From positions 88,290 through 152,289 of the forward strand of contig JAPZSB010000001.1 in NCBI GenBank assembly GCA_027531565.1: 64,000 bases of DNA, given 5' to 3'. Origin of the DNA: Beijerinckiaceae bacterium (lineage in GTDB: Bacteria > Pseudomonadota > Alphaproteobacteria > Rhizobiales > Beijerinckiaceae). Position 1 is the first letter of the stretch. Each line of letters begins with the position of its first letter. Positions 1-7,288 of this stretch are shown piece after piece. The notes below the pieces were generated by a model. That model did no database searches. It saw nothing but the letters and a program-made list of their open reading frames with translations, and was not told the DNA's origin. The translations under genes were made by a program, and so were the position numbers.

Positions 1-282
1 CTGCTGGATCCCGGTTTCTCGGTCAATCTCGTGGCGCGGCGGCCGGCAGAGGATCGCTGGACGGCCTATCATCCGCCCGATGATGTCTATTGCCAGCTCG
101 ACTATATCCTCGTCTCCCCCGCGCTCGCCGAGGCCAATCCGCAGGCGGTTCCGGATATCATCCGGCAGGGGCAGCCCTGGCGGGCCCAACGCCATGACGG
201 GCCGCGCTTCCCGCGGATCGGCTGGGACAGGCCGAAATCCTCCGATCATTGCCCGGTCGCCGTGACTCTCCGCCTGCGTTGA
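1..282 (+). CDS. endonuclease/exonuclease/phosphatase family protein, C-terminal fragment
   Basis: The reading frame is open from the first base, so the start lies outside the window; 93 codons are visible before the TGA at 280-282. The tail reads VYCQLDYILVSP and, near the end, KSSDHCPVAVTL. The LDYIL block and the SDHCPV block are the conserved last strands of the DNase I-like (EEP) fold, where the Asp-His of SDH belongs to the metal-dependent active site. Family members cleave phosphodiesters of nucleic acids, phosphoinositides or sphingomyelin; the substrate cannot be told from this fragment. It is 103 bases upstream of an unrelated ABC transporter and probably ends its own transcription unit. 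Confidence 0.8.
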   Translation: MLDPGFSVNLVARRPAEDRWTAYHPPDDVYCQLDYILVSPALAEANPQAVPDIIRQGQPWRAQRHDGPRFPRIGWDRPKSSDHCPVAVTLRLR

Positions 283-385
283 TCCCGCATGTTTTCGGTT
301 GAACCGGCCCCGGCGCTGACCTAGCCTCGCGCCAAAAGAAACGGATCGGGGGCGAGATGCCGGACCTGCAGGAGACGAGGGCGCC

Positions 386-1225
386 GTGACGCAATCACCA
401 GAGGGCGGCGCCGTGCCGGCTGTGCAGCTCAATCGCGTGTCGGTGGCCTATGGCCTGACCGGCGGCGGGCGTTACGAGGCGGTCCAGCCGGTCGATGTCC
501 GGGTGGCGGATGGCGAGTTCGTCGCCGTTCTCGGGCCGACCGGCTGCGGGAAATCGACCCTGCTCAACATTGCCGCCGGGCTGATGCCGCCCTCCTCGGG
601 CGAGAGCCTCATCTTCGGCCAGCGGCTGCAGGGGCTCAACACGCAGGCCGGCTACCTGTTCCAGCAGGATGCGCTGATGCCGTGGAAGACCGCGCGCGAC
701 AATGTCGCCATCGGTCTCGAGGTCCGGGGAACCGGCCGGCGCGAGGCGCTGGCCCAGGCGGAGGGGTTCCTCGCCAAGGTGGGCCTCGCCTCGTTCGGCG
801 ACCGCTATCCCCACCAGCTCTCCGGCGGGCAGAAGAAGCGCGTGGCGTTGGCCCAGGTGCTGGTGCGTGAGCCGAAGATCCTGCTGATGGACGAGCCGTT
901 CGGGCCGCTGGATGCGCAGACGCGGCTGATCATGAGCGAGCTGCTGCTCGATCTGTGGCAGGCCGACCGCAAGGCGGTGATGTTCGTGACGCATGATCTC
1001 GACGAGGCCATCGCCCTGTCGGACCGCGTGCTCGTCATGTCGGCCGGGCCGCGCTCGTCGATCATCGGCGATTTCCCGATCCCGCTGGCCCGCCCGCGGG
1101 ACATTGCCGAGGTCCGGTCGGAGCCGGAATTCCACCGCCTCCATGCGGCGATCTGGAACACCCTGCGCGACGAGGTCCGCAAGACCTACGGCCTGAGCAC
1201 CCCCGCCAAGGAGGCCCGCGCATGA
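386..1225 (+). CDS. ABC transporter ATP-binding protein, nitrate/sulfonate/taurine type
   Basis: Cytoplasmic ATPase of an importer. The 279 residues hold a Walker A motif (GPTGCGKST, about residues 50-58), a Q-loop (YLFQQDALMPW), the signature LSGGQ, Walker B (ILLMDEPFGPLD) and the switch histidine (VTHDLDEA). The DALMPW block after the Q-loop and the HDLDEAIALSDRV block are typical of SsuB/TauB/NrtD-type ATPases. The start is a GTG preceded by a purine-rich GGAGACGAGG stretch. The last codon overlaps the permease start by 4 bases (ATGA), so the two are translationally coupled. With the following permease and binding protein it forms one importer; the ligand is not evident. Confidence 0.92.
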   Translation: MTQSPEGGAVPAVQLNRVSVAYGLTGGGRYEAVQPVDVRVADGEFVAVLGPTGCGKSTLLNIAAGLMPPSSGESLIFGQRLQGLNTQAGYLFQQDALMPWKTARDNVAIGLEVRGTGRREALAQAEGFLAKVGLASFGDRYPHQLSGGQKKRVALAQVLVREPKILLMDEPFGPLDAQTRLIMSELLLDLWQADRKAVMFVTHDLDEAIALSDRVLVMSAGPRSSIIGDFPIPLARPRDIAEVRSEPEFHRLHAAIWNTLRDEVRKTYGLSTPAKEARA

Positions 1226-2028
1226 GCCGCGCCAAGCTGCTGTTTCTCCAGGTCATGGTGGCCGTGACGGTGCTGGTTTTCTGGCACATCTTTTCCACCG
1301 TGCCGCTGGGCACGGGCTCGGATGGCAAGCCCTTCTACCTGCTGCCGCAATTCTTCTTCTCGACGCCACTCAAGGTGATCGAGCGTGTCTTCCTGATGTT
1401 CTGGGAAGGCACGGTCTACAAGCACCTGATGATCACGCTGACCGAGGCGGTGCTCGCCTTCGTGATCGGCGCCACGGCCGGCGTGCTGATCGGGTTCTGG
1501 TTCGCGCGGAAGCCGTTGGTGGCGGCGGTGTTCGACCCCTATGTCAAGATGATGAATGCGCTGCCGCGCGTGGTGCTGGCGCCGATCTTCGCGCTGTGGT
1601 TCGGCCTCGGCATCTGGTCGAAGGTCTGGCTCGGCGTGACGCTGGTCTTCTTCATCGTGTTCTTCAACGTCTATCAGGGCGTGCGCGAGGTCAGCCCGGT
1701 CGTGCTGTCCAACGCCCGGATGCTCGGCATGAACGAGCGGCAGTTGCTGCGCCATGTCTACTGGCCGGCAGCGCTTTCCTGGGTGTTCTCGTCGTTGCAC
1801 ACCTCGGTCGGTTTCGCCGTGGTCGGCGCCGTGGTCGGCGAGTATCTCGGCTCGTCCGCCGGGCTCGGCTACCTGATCCACCAGGCGGAGGGCGTGTTCG
1901 ACGTGACCGGCGTGTTTGCCGGCATGGTGATCCTGATGATCTTCGTCATGGTCATCGATTTCTGCGTTACGCTGATCGAGAAGCCGCTGCTGGTCTGGCG
2001 GCCCTCGGAGACAAGAACGGTGCAGTAG
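1222..2028 (+). CDS. ABC transporter permease, nitrate/sulfonate/taurine type
   Basis: Inner-membrane permease of 268 residues with about six hydrophobic segments, the first directly at the N terminus (LLFLQVMVAVTVLVFW). The region around residues 115-175 carries the BPD_transp_1 pattern, including NALPRVVLAPIFALWFG and the cytoplasmic EAA-like loop ending in ARMLGMNERQLLRHVYWPAA, which contacts the ATPase. Its ATG overlaps the ATPase stop. Between this gene and the binding protein gene lies a 113-base gap with a small hairpin (CTGCGG at 2039-2044 and CCGCAG at 2051-2056), which could adjust the relative level of the binding protein. Confidence 0.9.
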   Translation: MSRAKLLFLQVMVAVTVLVFWHIFSTVPLGTGSDGKPFYLLPQFFFSTPLKVIERVFLMFWEGTVYKHLMITLTEAVLAFVIGATAGVLIGFWFARKPLVAAVFDPYVKMMNALPRVVLAPIFALWFGLGIWSKVWLGVTLVFFIVFFNVYQGVREVSPVVLSNARMLGMNERQLLRHVYWPAALSWVFSSLHTSVGFAVVGAVVGEYLGSSAGLGYLIHQAEGVFDVTGVFAGMVILMIFVMVIDFCVTLIEKPLLVWRPSETRTVQ

Positions 2029-2141
2029 CTGCGCGCGGCTGCGGGCGATTCCGCAGGTCGATTGCCAAGGCCGCCGGCAATATGCAGGATGACAGCAACA
2101 AGGCCGCAAACCGGCCGAGCCTAACAGGAGAGGAAGAACCG

Positions 2142-3182
2142 ATGGAAAGACTGTCCCGCCGGAACGTAATGGCCCTGGGCGTTGCCGGGTCCGCGCTGGT
2201 TGCCGCGCCCGGCCTGATCGGCCGTGCCGCCGCCGTCGAGAAGTCGAAGGTGATCATGGGCGTGGGCGGCAAGTCGCTGCTCTATTACCTCCCGCTGACG
2301 GTTGCCGAGCGGAAGGGCTTCTTCAAGGATTTCGGACTGGATCCCGAGATCAACGATTTTGCCGGCGGCGCGCGTTCGCTGCAGGCCCTGATCGGCGGGT
2401 CGGTGGATATTGTTGCCGGGGCCTACGAGCACACGATCCGGATGCAGGCCAAGAACCAGGATGTCCGTGCCGTCATCGAGATGCTGCGCTTCCCGACCAT
2501 CGTGATCGGTGTCCGGAAGGATCTCGCCGGCAAGGTGAAGTCGGCGAAGGATTTCAAGGGCCTGAAGATCGGTGTCACCGCGCCGGGCTCCTCGACCTAC
2601 ATCACCGTGCTGCATGCGATGGTGAAGGAAGGCCTCAAGGCGGAGGATGCGAGCTTCATCGGCGTCGGCGGCGGCGCCAGCGCGGTGGCGGCGATGAAGA
2701 AGGGCGAGATCGACGTGATCTCGCATCTCGACCCGGTCATCGCCAAGCTCGAGGCCGACCAGGACATCGTCACGCTGATCGATACGCGGACCGAAAAGGG
2801 CACGAATGATCTCTTCGGCGGCTCGAACCCGGCTTCCTGCCTCTATGTGAAGCAGGATTTCATGGAGAAGAACCCGCAGACCGTGCAGGCCGCCGTCAAC
2901 GGCATCTACAAGGCGCTGCGCTGGATCAACAAATCCAAGCCGGAGGAGATCGCCGATGCGGTGCCGGAAGCCTATCATCTCGGGGACAAGGCGCTTTACA
3001 TCCGCGCGGTGAAGGCCTCGCAGGCGGCCTATTCGGAAACCGGCATCATGGCGCAGACCGGGATGAAGTCGGTCTATGACACGCTGAAGGCGCTCGACAA
3101 GGAAATGGCCGGCGCGAATGTCGATCTGTCCCGTACCTTCGTCCCGACCTTCGCGGTGAAGGCTGCGTCCATGGTCAGCTGA
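2142..3182 (+). CDS. ABC transporter substrate-binding protein (NMT1/THI5-like)
   Basis: Periplasmic binding protein, 346 residues. The ATG at 2142 is chosen because it follows AGGAGAGGAAG and starts a signal peptide; the frame stays open far upstream but that part overlaps the permease in another frame. The N terminus has a twin-arginine-like motif (SRRNVMALG) followed by a hydrophobic stretch ending near GRAAA, suggesting Tat export. The mature part shows family features: a GFFKDFGLDPEI block, GSVDIVAG, and LKIGVTAPGSSTYI. The family binds nitrate, sulfonates, aromatic acids or thiamine precursors; no residue seen here picks one. A hairpin terminator follows at 3234-3256. Confidence 0.9.
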   Translation: MERLSRRNVMALGVAGSALVAAPGLIGRAAAVEKSKVIMGVGGKSLLYYLPLTVAERKGFFKDFGLDPEINDFAGGARSLQALIGGSVDIVAGAYEHTIRMQAKNQDVRAVIEMLRFPTIVIGVRKDLAGKVKSAKDFKGLKIGVTAPGSSTYITVLHAMVKEGLKAEDASFIGVGGGASAVAAMKKGEIDVISHLDPVIAKLEADQDIVTLIDTRTEKGTNDLFGGSNPASCLYVKQDFMEKNPQTVQAAVNGIYKALRWINKSKPEEIADAVPEAYHLGDKALYIRAVKASQAAYSETGIMAQTGMKSVYDTLKALDKEMAGANVDLSRTFVPTFAVKAASMVS

Positions 3183-3233
3183 CCGCATTCCTCCGGGCTT
3201 GCCGGTTCCGGCGCGCCGGGGCACAAACGGGAA

Positions 3234-3256
3234 GGGGCGGGGAACCGCCCCTTTTT
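3234..3256 (+). terminator. rho-independent terminator after the ABC importer operon
   Basis: GGGGCGG (3234-3240) pairs with CCGCCCC (3245-3251) around a GGAA loop and is followed by five T. It ends the ABC operon and lies only 18 bases before pdxY, so pdxY either starts from a promoter overlapping this region or relies on read-through. Confidence 0.85.
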
Positions 3257-3274
3257 GCCGTCCGGGACGATGCC

Positions 3275-4126
3275 ATGAATGTTCTCTCGATCCAGTCGCA
3301 TGTCGCCTATGGCCATGTCGGCAACGCCTCCGCCACCTTTCCGATGCAGCGCCTCGGCGTCGAGGTCTGGCCGATCCATACGGTGCAGTTCTCGAACCAT
3401 ACCGGCTACGGCGCCTGGCGCGGGCAGGTTTTCGAACCGGGGCTGATCGCCGATCTCGTCGAGGGGATCGCCGAGCGCGGCGTGTTGCCCTCCTGCGATG
3501 CGGTGCTCTCGGGCTATATGGGCTCGCACGGGACCGGGGAGGCGATTCTCGACGCGGTGGCGCGGGTCAAGGCGGCGAATCCGAAGGCGCTCTATGCCTG
3601 CGATCCGGTGATCGGGGATGTCGGACGCGGCATCTTCGTGCGGCCGGGCATTCCCGAATTCATGCGCGACAGGGCCGTGCCGGCAGCGGATATCGTGACG
3701 CCGAACCTGTTCGAACTGGAATACCTGACCGGTCGGTCAATCCATTCGCTCGTGGCGGTCAGGGAATCGATCGCCGCCCTGCATGCGATGGGGCCAGCCG
3801 CCATCCTCGTGACCTCGGTGCTCACGGCGGAGACGCCCGACGACGCGCTCGATCTGCTGGCCTCCTCCGGACAGGGCTGCTTCCGGTTGCGGACGCCGCG
3901 GCTGCCGGCCAGCGTCAACGGTCTCGGCGATGCGATCGCGGCGTTGTTCCTCGTCCATCTGGCGCGCGGGAACGACATCGCCCTTGCCCTGCAGCGGGCG
4001 GGGTCCTCGGTGCATGGCCTGCTGAAACGGACGGTCGAGGCCGGCTCGCGCGAGATCCTGACCATTGCGGCACAGGATGAATTCACCAGCCCCTCGCAGC
4101 TTTTCCCCGTCGAGAGGCTGGCGTGA
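3275..4126 (+). CDS. pdxY: pyridoxal kinase PdxY
   Basis: Salvage kinase that phosphorylates pyridoxal (and related vitamers) with ATP to give pyridoxal 5'-phosphate. The 283-residue length fits the family. The N terminus MNVLSIQSHVAYGHVGN is the hallmark PdxK/PdxY start and carries the substrate-binding serine; HTVQFSNHTGYG follows. The ribokinase-fold anion hole with the catalytic Asp is seen as VNGLGDAIAALF (about residue 225). The DPVIGD block near residue 110 is also family-typical. The gene follows the ABC operon terminator by 18 bases and converges on an HhH protein gene. Confidence 0.95.
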   Translation: MNVLSIQSHVAYGHVGNASATFPMQRLGVEVWPIHTVQFSNHTGYGAWRGQVFEPGLIADLVEGIAERGVLPSCDAVLSGYMGSHGTGEAILDAVARVKAANPKALYACDPVIGDVGRGIFVRPGIPEFMRDRAVPAADIVTPNLFELEYLTGRSIHSLVAVRESIAALHAMGPAAILVTSVLTAETPDDALDLLASSGQGCFRLRTPRLPASVNGLGDAIAALFLVHLARGNDIALALQRAGSSVHGLLKRTVEAGSREILTIAAQDEFTSPSQLFPVERLA

Positions 4127-4150
4127 AAAAGGCCGGCTTGCGCCGGCCTT
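4126..4150 (-). terminator. terminator of the HhH protein gene
   Basis: AAGGCCGGC (4129-4137) and GCCGGCCTT (4142-4150) form a stem with a 4-base loop. On the minus strand the stem is followed by a T run (complement of AAAAA at 4126-4130). The hairpin sits between two convergent genes and may also act weakly on pdxY. Confidence 0.8.
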
Positions 4151-4194
4151 GATCGTTGTTTCGGGGCCAGAGCACAGGCCCCCGGGCCGGCCGC

Positions 4195-4626
4195 TCAGAA
4201 GCGGACCTTGCCCTTGATGGCTTCCTCGGCATTCTTCGGCACGACATTGCGCGCGACGAAGTCTTCCCAGTTCTTGAAGCGGCCGTTCTTGGTGCGCGCT
4301 TCGATGATGTCCTTGGCGCGGGCGGGGCCGATCTGCGGCAGCTTGTCGAGTTCGGTCTCGGTCGCGATATTGAGGTTCACGAGGGTCGCCTGCGTCGCGG
4401 CCGGGGCGGCGGCAGCCGGGGCGGCCGGGCGCGGGGCCTGGGCAGCAGGAGCAGCCGGTGCGGCGGGCGGGGTGGCCCGGGGAGCCTGCGCCGGGGCAGC
4501 CGGAGCCGTTTGGCCGGCGGGCGGCCGGGGCTGCGTGTTCGGTTGCTGGGTGGTGGCCTGCGCGAAGGCGGCACCGGTGCCGATCACGAGGATCGCGGCG
4601 ATTTTCGAAAGACGGCTCGTCACCAT
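4195..4626 (-). CDS. secreted helix-hairpin-helix (ComEA-like) DNA-binding protein
   Basis: A 143-residue protein with an N-terminal signal peptide (hydrophobic LSKIAAILVIGTGAAFAQA), a Pro/Ala-rich linker of about 50 residues, and a C-terminal helix-hairpin-helix domain. The domain reads LVNLNIATETELDKLPQIGPARAKDII, where NxNxAxxxEL and LPxIGxxxA are the ComEA/T2SK-type signature. Such proteins bind double-stranded DNA in the periplasm; in competent bacteria ComEA pulls in transforming DNA. No other competence genes are near, so a role in uptake is inference. Its Pro/Ala linker produces long spurious ORFs in other frames. Confidence 0.85.
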   Translation of the reverse strand: MVTSRLSKIAAILVIGTGAAFAQATTQQPNTQPRPPAGQTAPAAPAQAPRATPPAAPAAPAAQAPRPAAPAAAAPAATQATLVNLNIATETELDKLPQIGPARAKDIIEARTKNGRFKNWEDFVARNVVPKNAEEAIKGKVRF

Positions 4627-4866
4627 AGAACACTCCTTTGAGTGCAGCCCCTTGTGTCTGCGTCTCCCGCCGCGGGGCCGGGCAGGATGGCGGAAGGATT
4701 CGGTTCCGATCCTTCATTTGCGATTCCTACATCAGCTATCGTGAATTGTCGCGCAATCGGCCGTTGGGGTGCGGTTCAGCTTGTGAACAGGGGCGCTGCT
4801 GCCGGCAGGACAGGGTTGCGGCTTCCGGATTCCGGCGCGACAAGGAAATCCAGCAAAGGAAATCCC

Positions 4867-5778
4867 ATGTCCCGCCCGTTCCATACGCTCGATGTGTTCA
4901 CCACCCGCCGGTTCGAGGGGAACCCGCTCTCGGTCGTCCTGGAGGGCGAGGGCCTGTCCGATGCCGAGATGCTGACGATTGCCCGGGAGTTCAACCTTTC
5001 CGAGACGGTCTTCGTCCAGCCGCCGGACGATCCGGTCAATTCGGCGAAGATCCGGATCTTCACGCCCGGCGGCGAACTGCCCTTTGCCGGCCATCCGACA
5101 GTGGGCACGGCGATCCTGCTGGCGGAATTGCGGGCGGGCGGCCATCTCGGCGAGGGTGTCGTCATCGCGCTCGAGGAGAAGATCGGTCTCGTGAAGGTCG
5201 AGGTGCGGCGCGGCCCGGGCCGGGTTTCCCGCGCGGTGTTCGACCTGCCACGCCTGTCGGAGAATCTCGGGATCGATCTCGATGTCGGGCTGGCCGCGAA
5301 GGCGCTCGGCATCGACCCGCTGGAGATCGGCTTCGGCGCGCACAGCCTCTCGGTCTGGTCCGCCGGCGTGCCCTATTCAATGGTGCCGGTCCGCAGCCTC
5401 GAGGTCATCCGCCGCGTCTCGGTGGCCGACCGGCAGGCCTGGAATGCGGCCTTTGCGAAGGCCGGCCGCGAGGGGGCCTTCATCTACACGCGCGAGACCG
5501 AATCACCCGAGCATCACGTCCATGCCCGCATGTTCTGGCCGGCCGCCGGCATTGCCGAGGATCCGGCGACCGGATCGGCCGTGGCAGCGTTCTCCGGCTT
5601 GGCCGCCGCGACCGAACTGCCCGAGGATGGCATCCACCAGCTCGTGATCGAGCAGGGTTTCGAGATGGGCCGGCCCAGCCTGATCGCGCTCGATCTGGAG
5701 ATCCGGAAAGGCCTCGTCGCCCGTGCGGCGATTGGCGGTTCGGCGGTCCGGGTCAGCGAGGGGCTGATCCATGTCTGA
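4867..5778 (+). CDS. PhzF family isomerase/epimerase
   Basis: 303 residues; the ATG at 4867 follows an AAGGAAA ribosome site and yields the family start SRPFHTLDVFTTRRFEGNPL. PhzF proteins have a diaminopimelate-epimerase-like double fold with a catalytic Glu; here the conserved FNLSETVFV carries that Glu, and GGELPFAGHPT and the late EDPATGSA block form the other side of the active site. Phenazine pathway PhzF isomerises trans-2,3-dihydro-3-hydroxyanthranilate, but there are no other phenazine genes here, so this is one of the many paralogues of unknown substrate. The stop overlaps the next gene by 8 bases. Confidence 0.9.
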   Translation: MSRPFHTLDVFTTRRFEGNPLSVVLEGEGLSDAEMLTIAREFNLSETVFVQPPDDPVNSAKIRIFTPGGELPFAGHPTVGTAILLAELRAGGHLGEGVVIALEEKIGLVKVEVRRGPGRVSRAVFDLPRLSENLGIDLDVGLAAKALGIDPLEIGFGAHSLSVWSAGVPYSMVPVRSLEVIRRVSVADRQAWNAAFAKAGREGAFIYTRETESPEHHVHARMFWPAAGIAEDPATGSAVAAFSGLAAATELPEDGIHQLVIEQGFEMGRPSLIALDLEIRKGLVARAAIGGSAVRVSEGLIHV

Positions 5779-6490
5779 AGGGGGCCCGGACATCCTCTCG
5801 CTGGATGATCTCGACATGCGGCTCGAGGCGCGCGACTGGGCCTTCGCCACCGAGCGCCGCGCCGAGATCGACCGGCACTGGGCGCGTTTCGTGGCGGAGA
5901 AGCCGGCCAGTTTCAACGGCCAGGTCTTCCTGCAACATGCGTGGCGGATCGAGGGCAGGGTCTATGCCGGCCGCTACCTCCAGACCGATTACGCGAGTTT
6001 CATCGCGTGGCGGGAATTCGGTTACCCCCCGCCGGCCATGCGCAACGGGTTTGCCATGGCGGCGCTCCGCTCGCGCGATGGCGCCTTCCTTCTCGGGAAG
6101 ATGGGCGAGGGGACGGCCAATCCCGGTCGGATCTATTTTGCCGCCGGCACGCCCGATCCGGATGACCTCCTGCCCGATGGCCGGATCGATCTCGCCGGCT
6201 CGGTTCTGCGGGAAATGGCCGAGGAGACGGGACTCCTTCCCGCCGAGGTCGAGGTCGGCTCGGGCTGGACGGCTGTGATCGACGGTGCCCGCGCGGCCTT
6301 CATGCGGCCGGTGGCGATCGATCTCCCGGCAGAGGAAGCGCGGGCCCTGATGCTGGCGCGGATGCCGCATCTGCCGCATCCGGAACTGTCGGATATCGTG
6401 ATTGCCCGGTCCGTGGCCGATATCGACGCAGCGGCCATGCCGCCTTTCCAGCAGGCCTTCCTGCGCCATGCTTTCGGGCAGGGAGATTAG
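5771..6490 (+). CDS. NUDIX hydrolase domain protein
   Basis: 239 residues, overlapping the PhzF gene by 8 bases and probably co-transcribed. The Nudix catalytic helix is visible as REMAEETGL at about residues 150-158, with the two glutamates that bind the metal-pyrophosphate. The first part of the box (G-x5-E) does not match: the positions expected to hold Gly and Glu are Leu and Ile. The preceding part reads NGFAMAALRSRDGAFLLGKMG, a typical Nudix strand. The substrate (nucleotide sugar, NAD, CoA or other) cannot be read from the sequence. It ends tail to tail with the next minus-strand gene, overlapping by 4 bases. Confidence 0.8.
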   Translation: MSEGGPDILSLDDLDMRLEARDWAFATERRAEIDRHWARFVAEKPASFNGQVFLQHAWRIEGRVYAGRYLQTDYASFIAWREFGYPPPAMRNGFAMAALRSRDGAFLLGKMGEGTANPGRIYFAAGTPDPDDLLPDGRIDLAGSVLREMAEETGLLPAEVEVGSGWTAVIDGARAAFMRPVAIDLPAEEARALMLARMPHLPHPELSDIVIARSVADIDAAAMPPFQQAFLRHAFGQGD

Positions 6491-6837
6491 GGATAGCCGA
6501 AGCGGCTCTTCGTCGCCCGGACATGGGCGCTGGCCGCACCGGACTGGCCGGCGGAGCACATCTGGTCGGCGCGCTTCATCTCGGCCTCGATCTGGTCATA
6601 GACCATGCGCGTCACATGCCCGGTTTCGAGGTCATTGGCCTGGATGGCGCGGAACCGGGCGATATCGCCCTGGCAGCCGCCGCCTTCGGGCAGGCGGAAC
6701 CCGGCCGGCGTGATGGTGACGCCGCGCGGCTCCTGCTTCGGCGCGGCGGCCTGCGGGGCAGGCGAGGGCGCCTCGGAGGTGGACTGGCAGGCGGCCAGCG
6801 CCAGCAGCGAAACGGCGATCAGGCAAAGGCGGCGCAT
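6487..6837 (-). CDS. small putative lipoprotein, unknown function
   Basis: The start at 6837 is chosen because it opens directly on a lipoprotein signal peptide: MRRLCLIAVSLLALAAC, with lipobox LAAC and cysteine at residue 17. An upstream in-frame ATG (6864) would add nine residues without signal-peptide character. The mature part (116 residues in total) begins with a Ser/Ala/Pro-rich tether and then a compact domain with two further cysteines (GGGCQGDIARF and DQMCSAGQS), which may form a disulfide in the periplasm. I do not recognise the domain. Confidence 0.7.
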   Translation of the reverse strand: MRRLCLIAVSLLALAACQSTSEAPSPAPQAAAPKQEPRGVTITPAGFRLPEGGGCQGDIARFRAIQANDLETGHVTRMVYDQIEAEMKRADQMCSAGQSGAASAHVRATKSRFGYP

Positions 6838-7062
6838 CGGAAACCCCGGTGAATCGGTTGGCATTGCCTGTCTCTACCCCGACTTGGCGGGCAGGCAAAG
6901 GGGCCCGGCTGCGCCTGAGGCGAACCACGGGGAGCAGGGGCCTTCCCCGGAGGAGGGCGTCGCCGGTCGTCGGTCGTGGCCCGGAATTCCGTCTGCCAGG
7001 CTCTTGCGCAACGGCGAGGGCTTGGTTATGCCTTGAGCAGTTCGATCCGATCAGGATGCCCC

Positions 7063-7173
7063 GTGAGCGTTTGCCGCACCCCGTTCTGCCGTGATATCGC
7101 GCCGCGCCCGAGCGCCGCGACCGCGCAGATCCGTGCCGCCCTCACCCTTGGCCTGCTTCTTATCAGCCCCTGA
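7063..7173 (+). CDS. candidate leucine leader peptide upstream of leuA
   Basis: A 36-codon ORF starts with GTG at 7063, preceded by AGGA (7052-7055). Its last codons read LTLGLLLISP: five leucines in seven residues, three of them CTT, an uncommon codon in this GC-rich DNA. It stops 115 bases before leuA. Stalling of a ribosome here under leucine shortage would affect the downstream hairpins (see 7138-7223). Leader-peptide control of leuA is well known in proteobacteria; its assignment here is inference from position, leucine clustering and RNA folding. Confidence 0.6.
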   Translation: MSVCRTPFCRDIAPRPSAATAQIRAALTLGLLLISP

Positions 7174-7223
7174 GGGCCGTCCGGGCTTGGCCTGGGCTCT
7201 CAGGGGACCGTGTTCGCACCCCT
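7138..7223 (+). promoter_or_regulatory. putative attenuator with mutually exclusive hairpins
   Basis: Four segments pair in overlapping ways. GCCCTCA (7138-7144, inside the leucine codons) can pair with TGAGGGC (7171-7177). CCCCTGAG (7167-7174) can instead pair with CTCAGGGG (7199-7206). AGGG (7202-7205) can pair with CCCT (7220-7223), capped by GTG-TTCG-CAC (7210-7219). This is the 1:2, 2:3, 3:4 logic of an attenuator. No T run follows the last hairpin, so if it terminates it is not a standard intrinsic terminator. Confidence 0.5.
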
Positions 7224-7288
7224 CCCGATTGTGATTGCCTGCGCCGCCAGAACGAGCCGGCAGGCCCGAGATGACAAAGGATTTCCCC

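Noticed and set aside
1596..2141. N-terminal extension of the ABC binding protein to 528 residues
   Set aside because: It overlaps the permease gene in another frame and is Arg-rich nonsense; the ribosome site and signal peptide begin at 2142.
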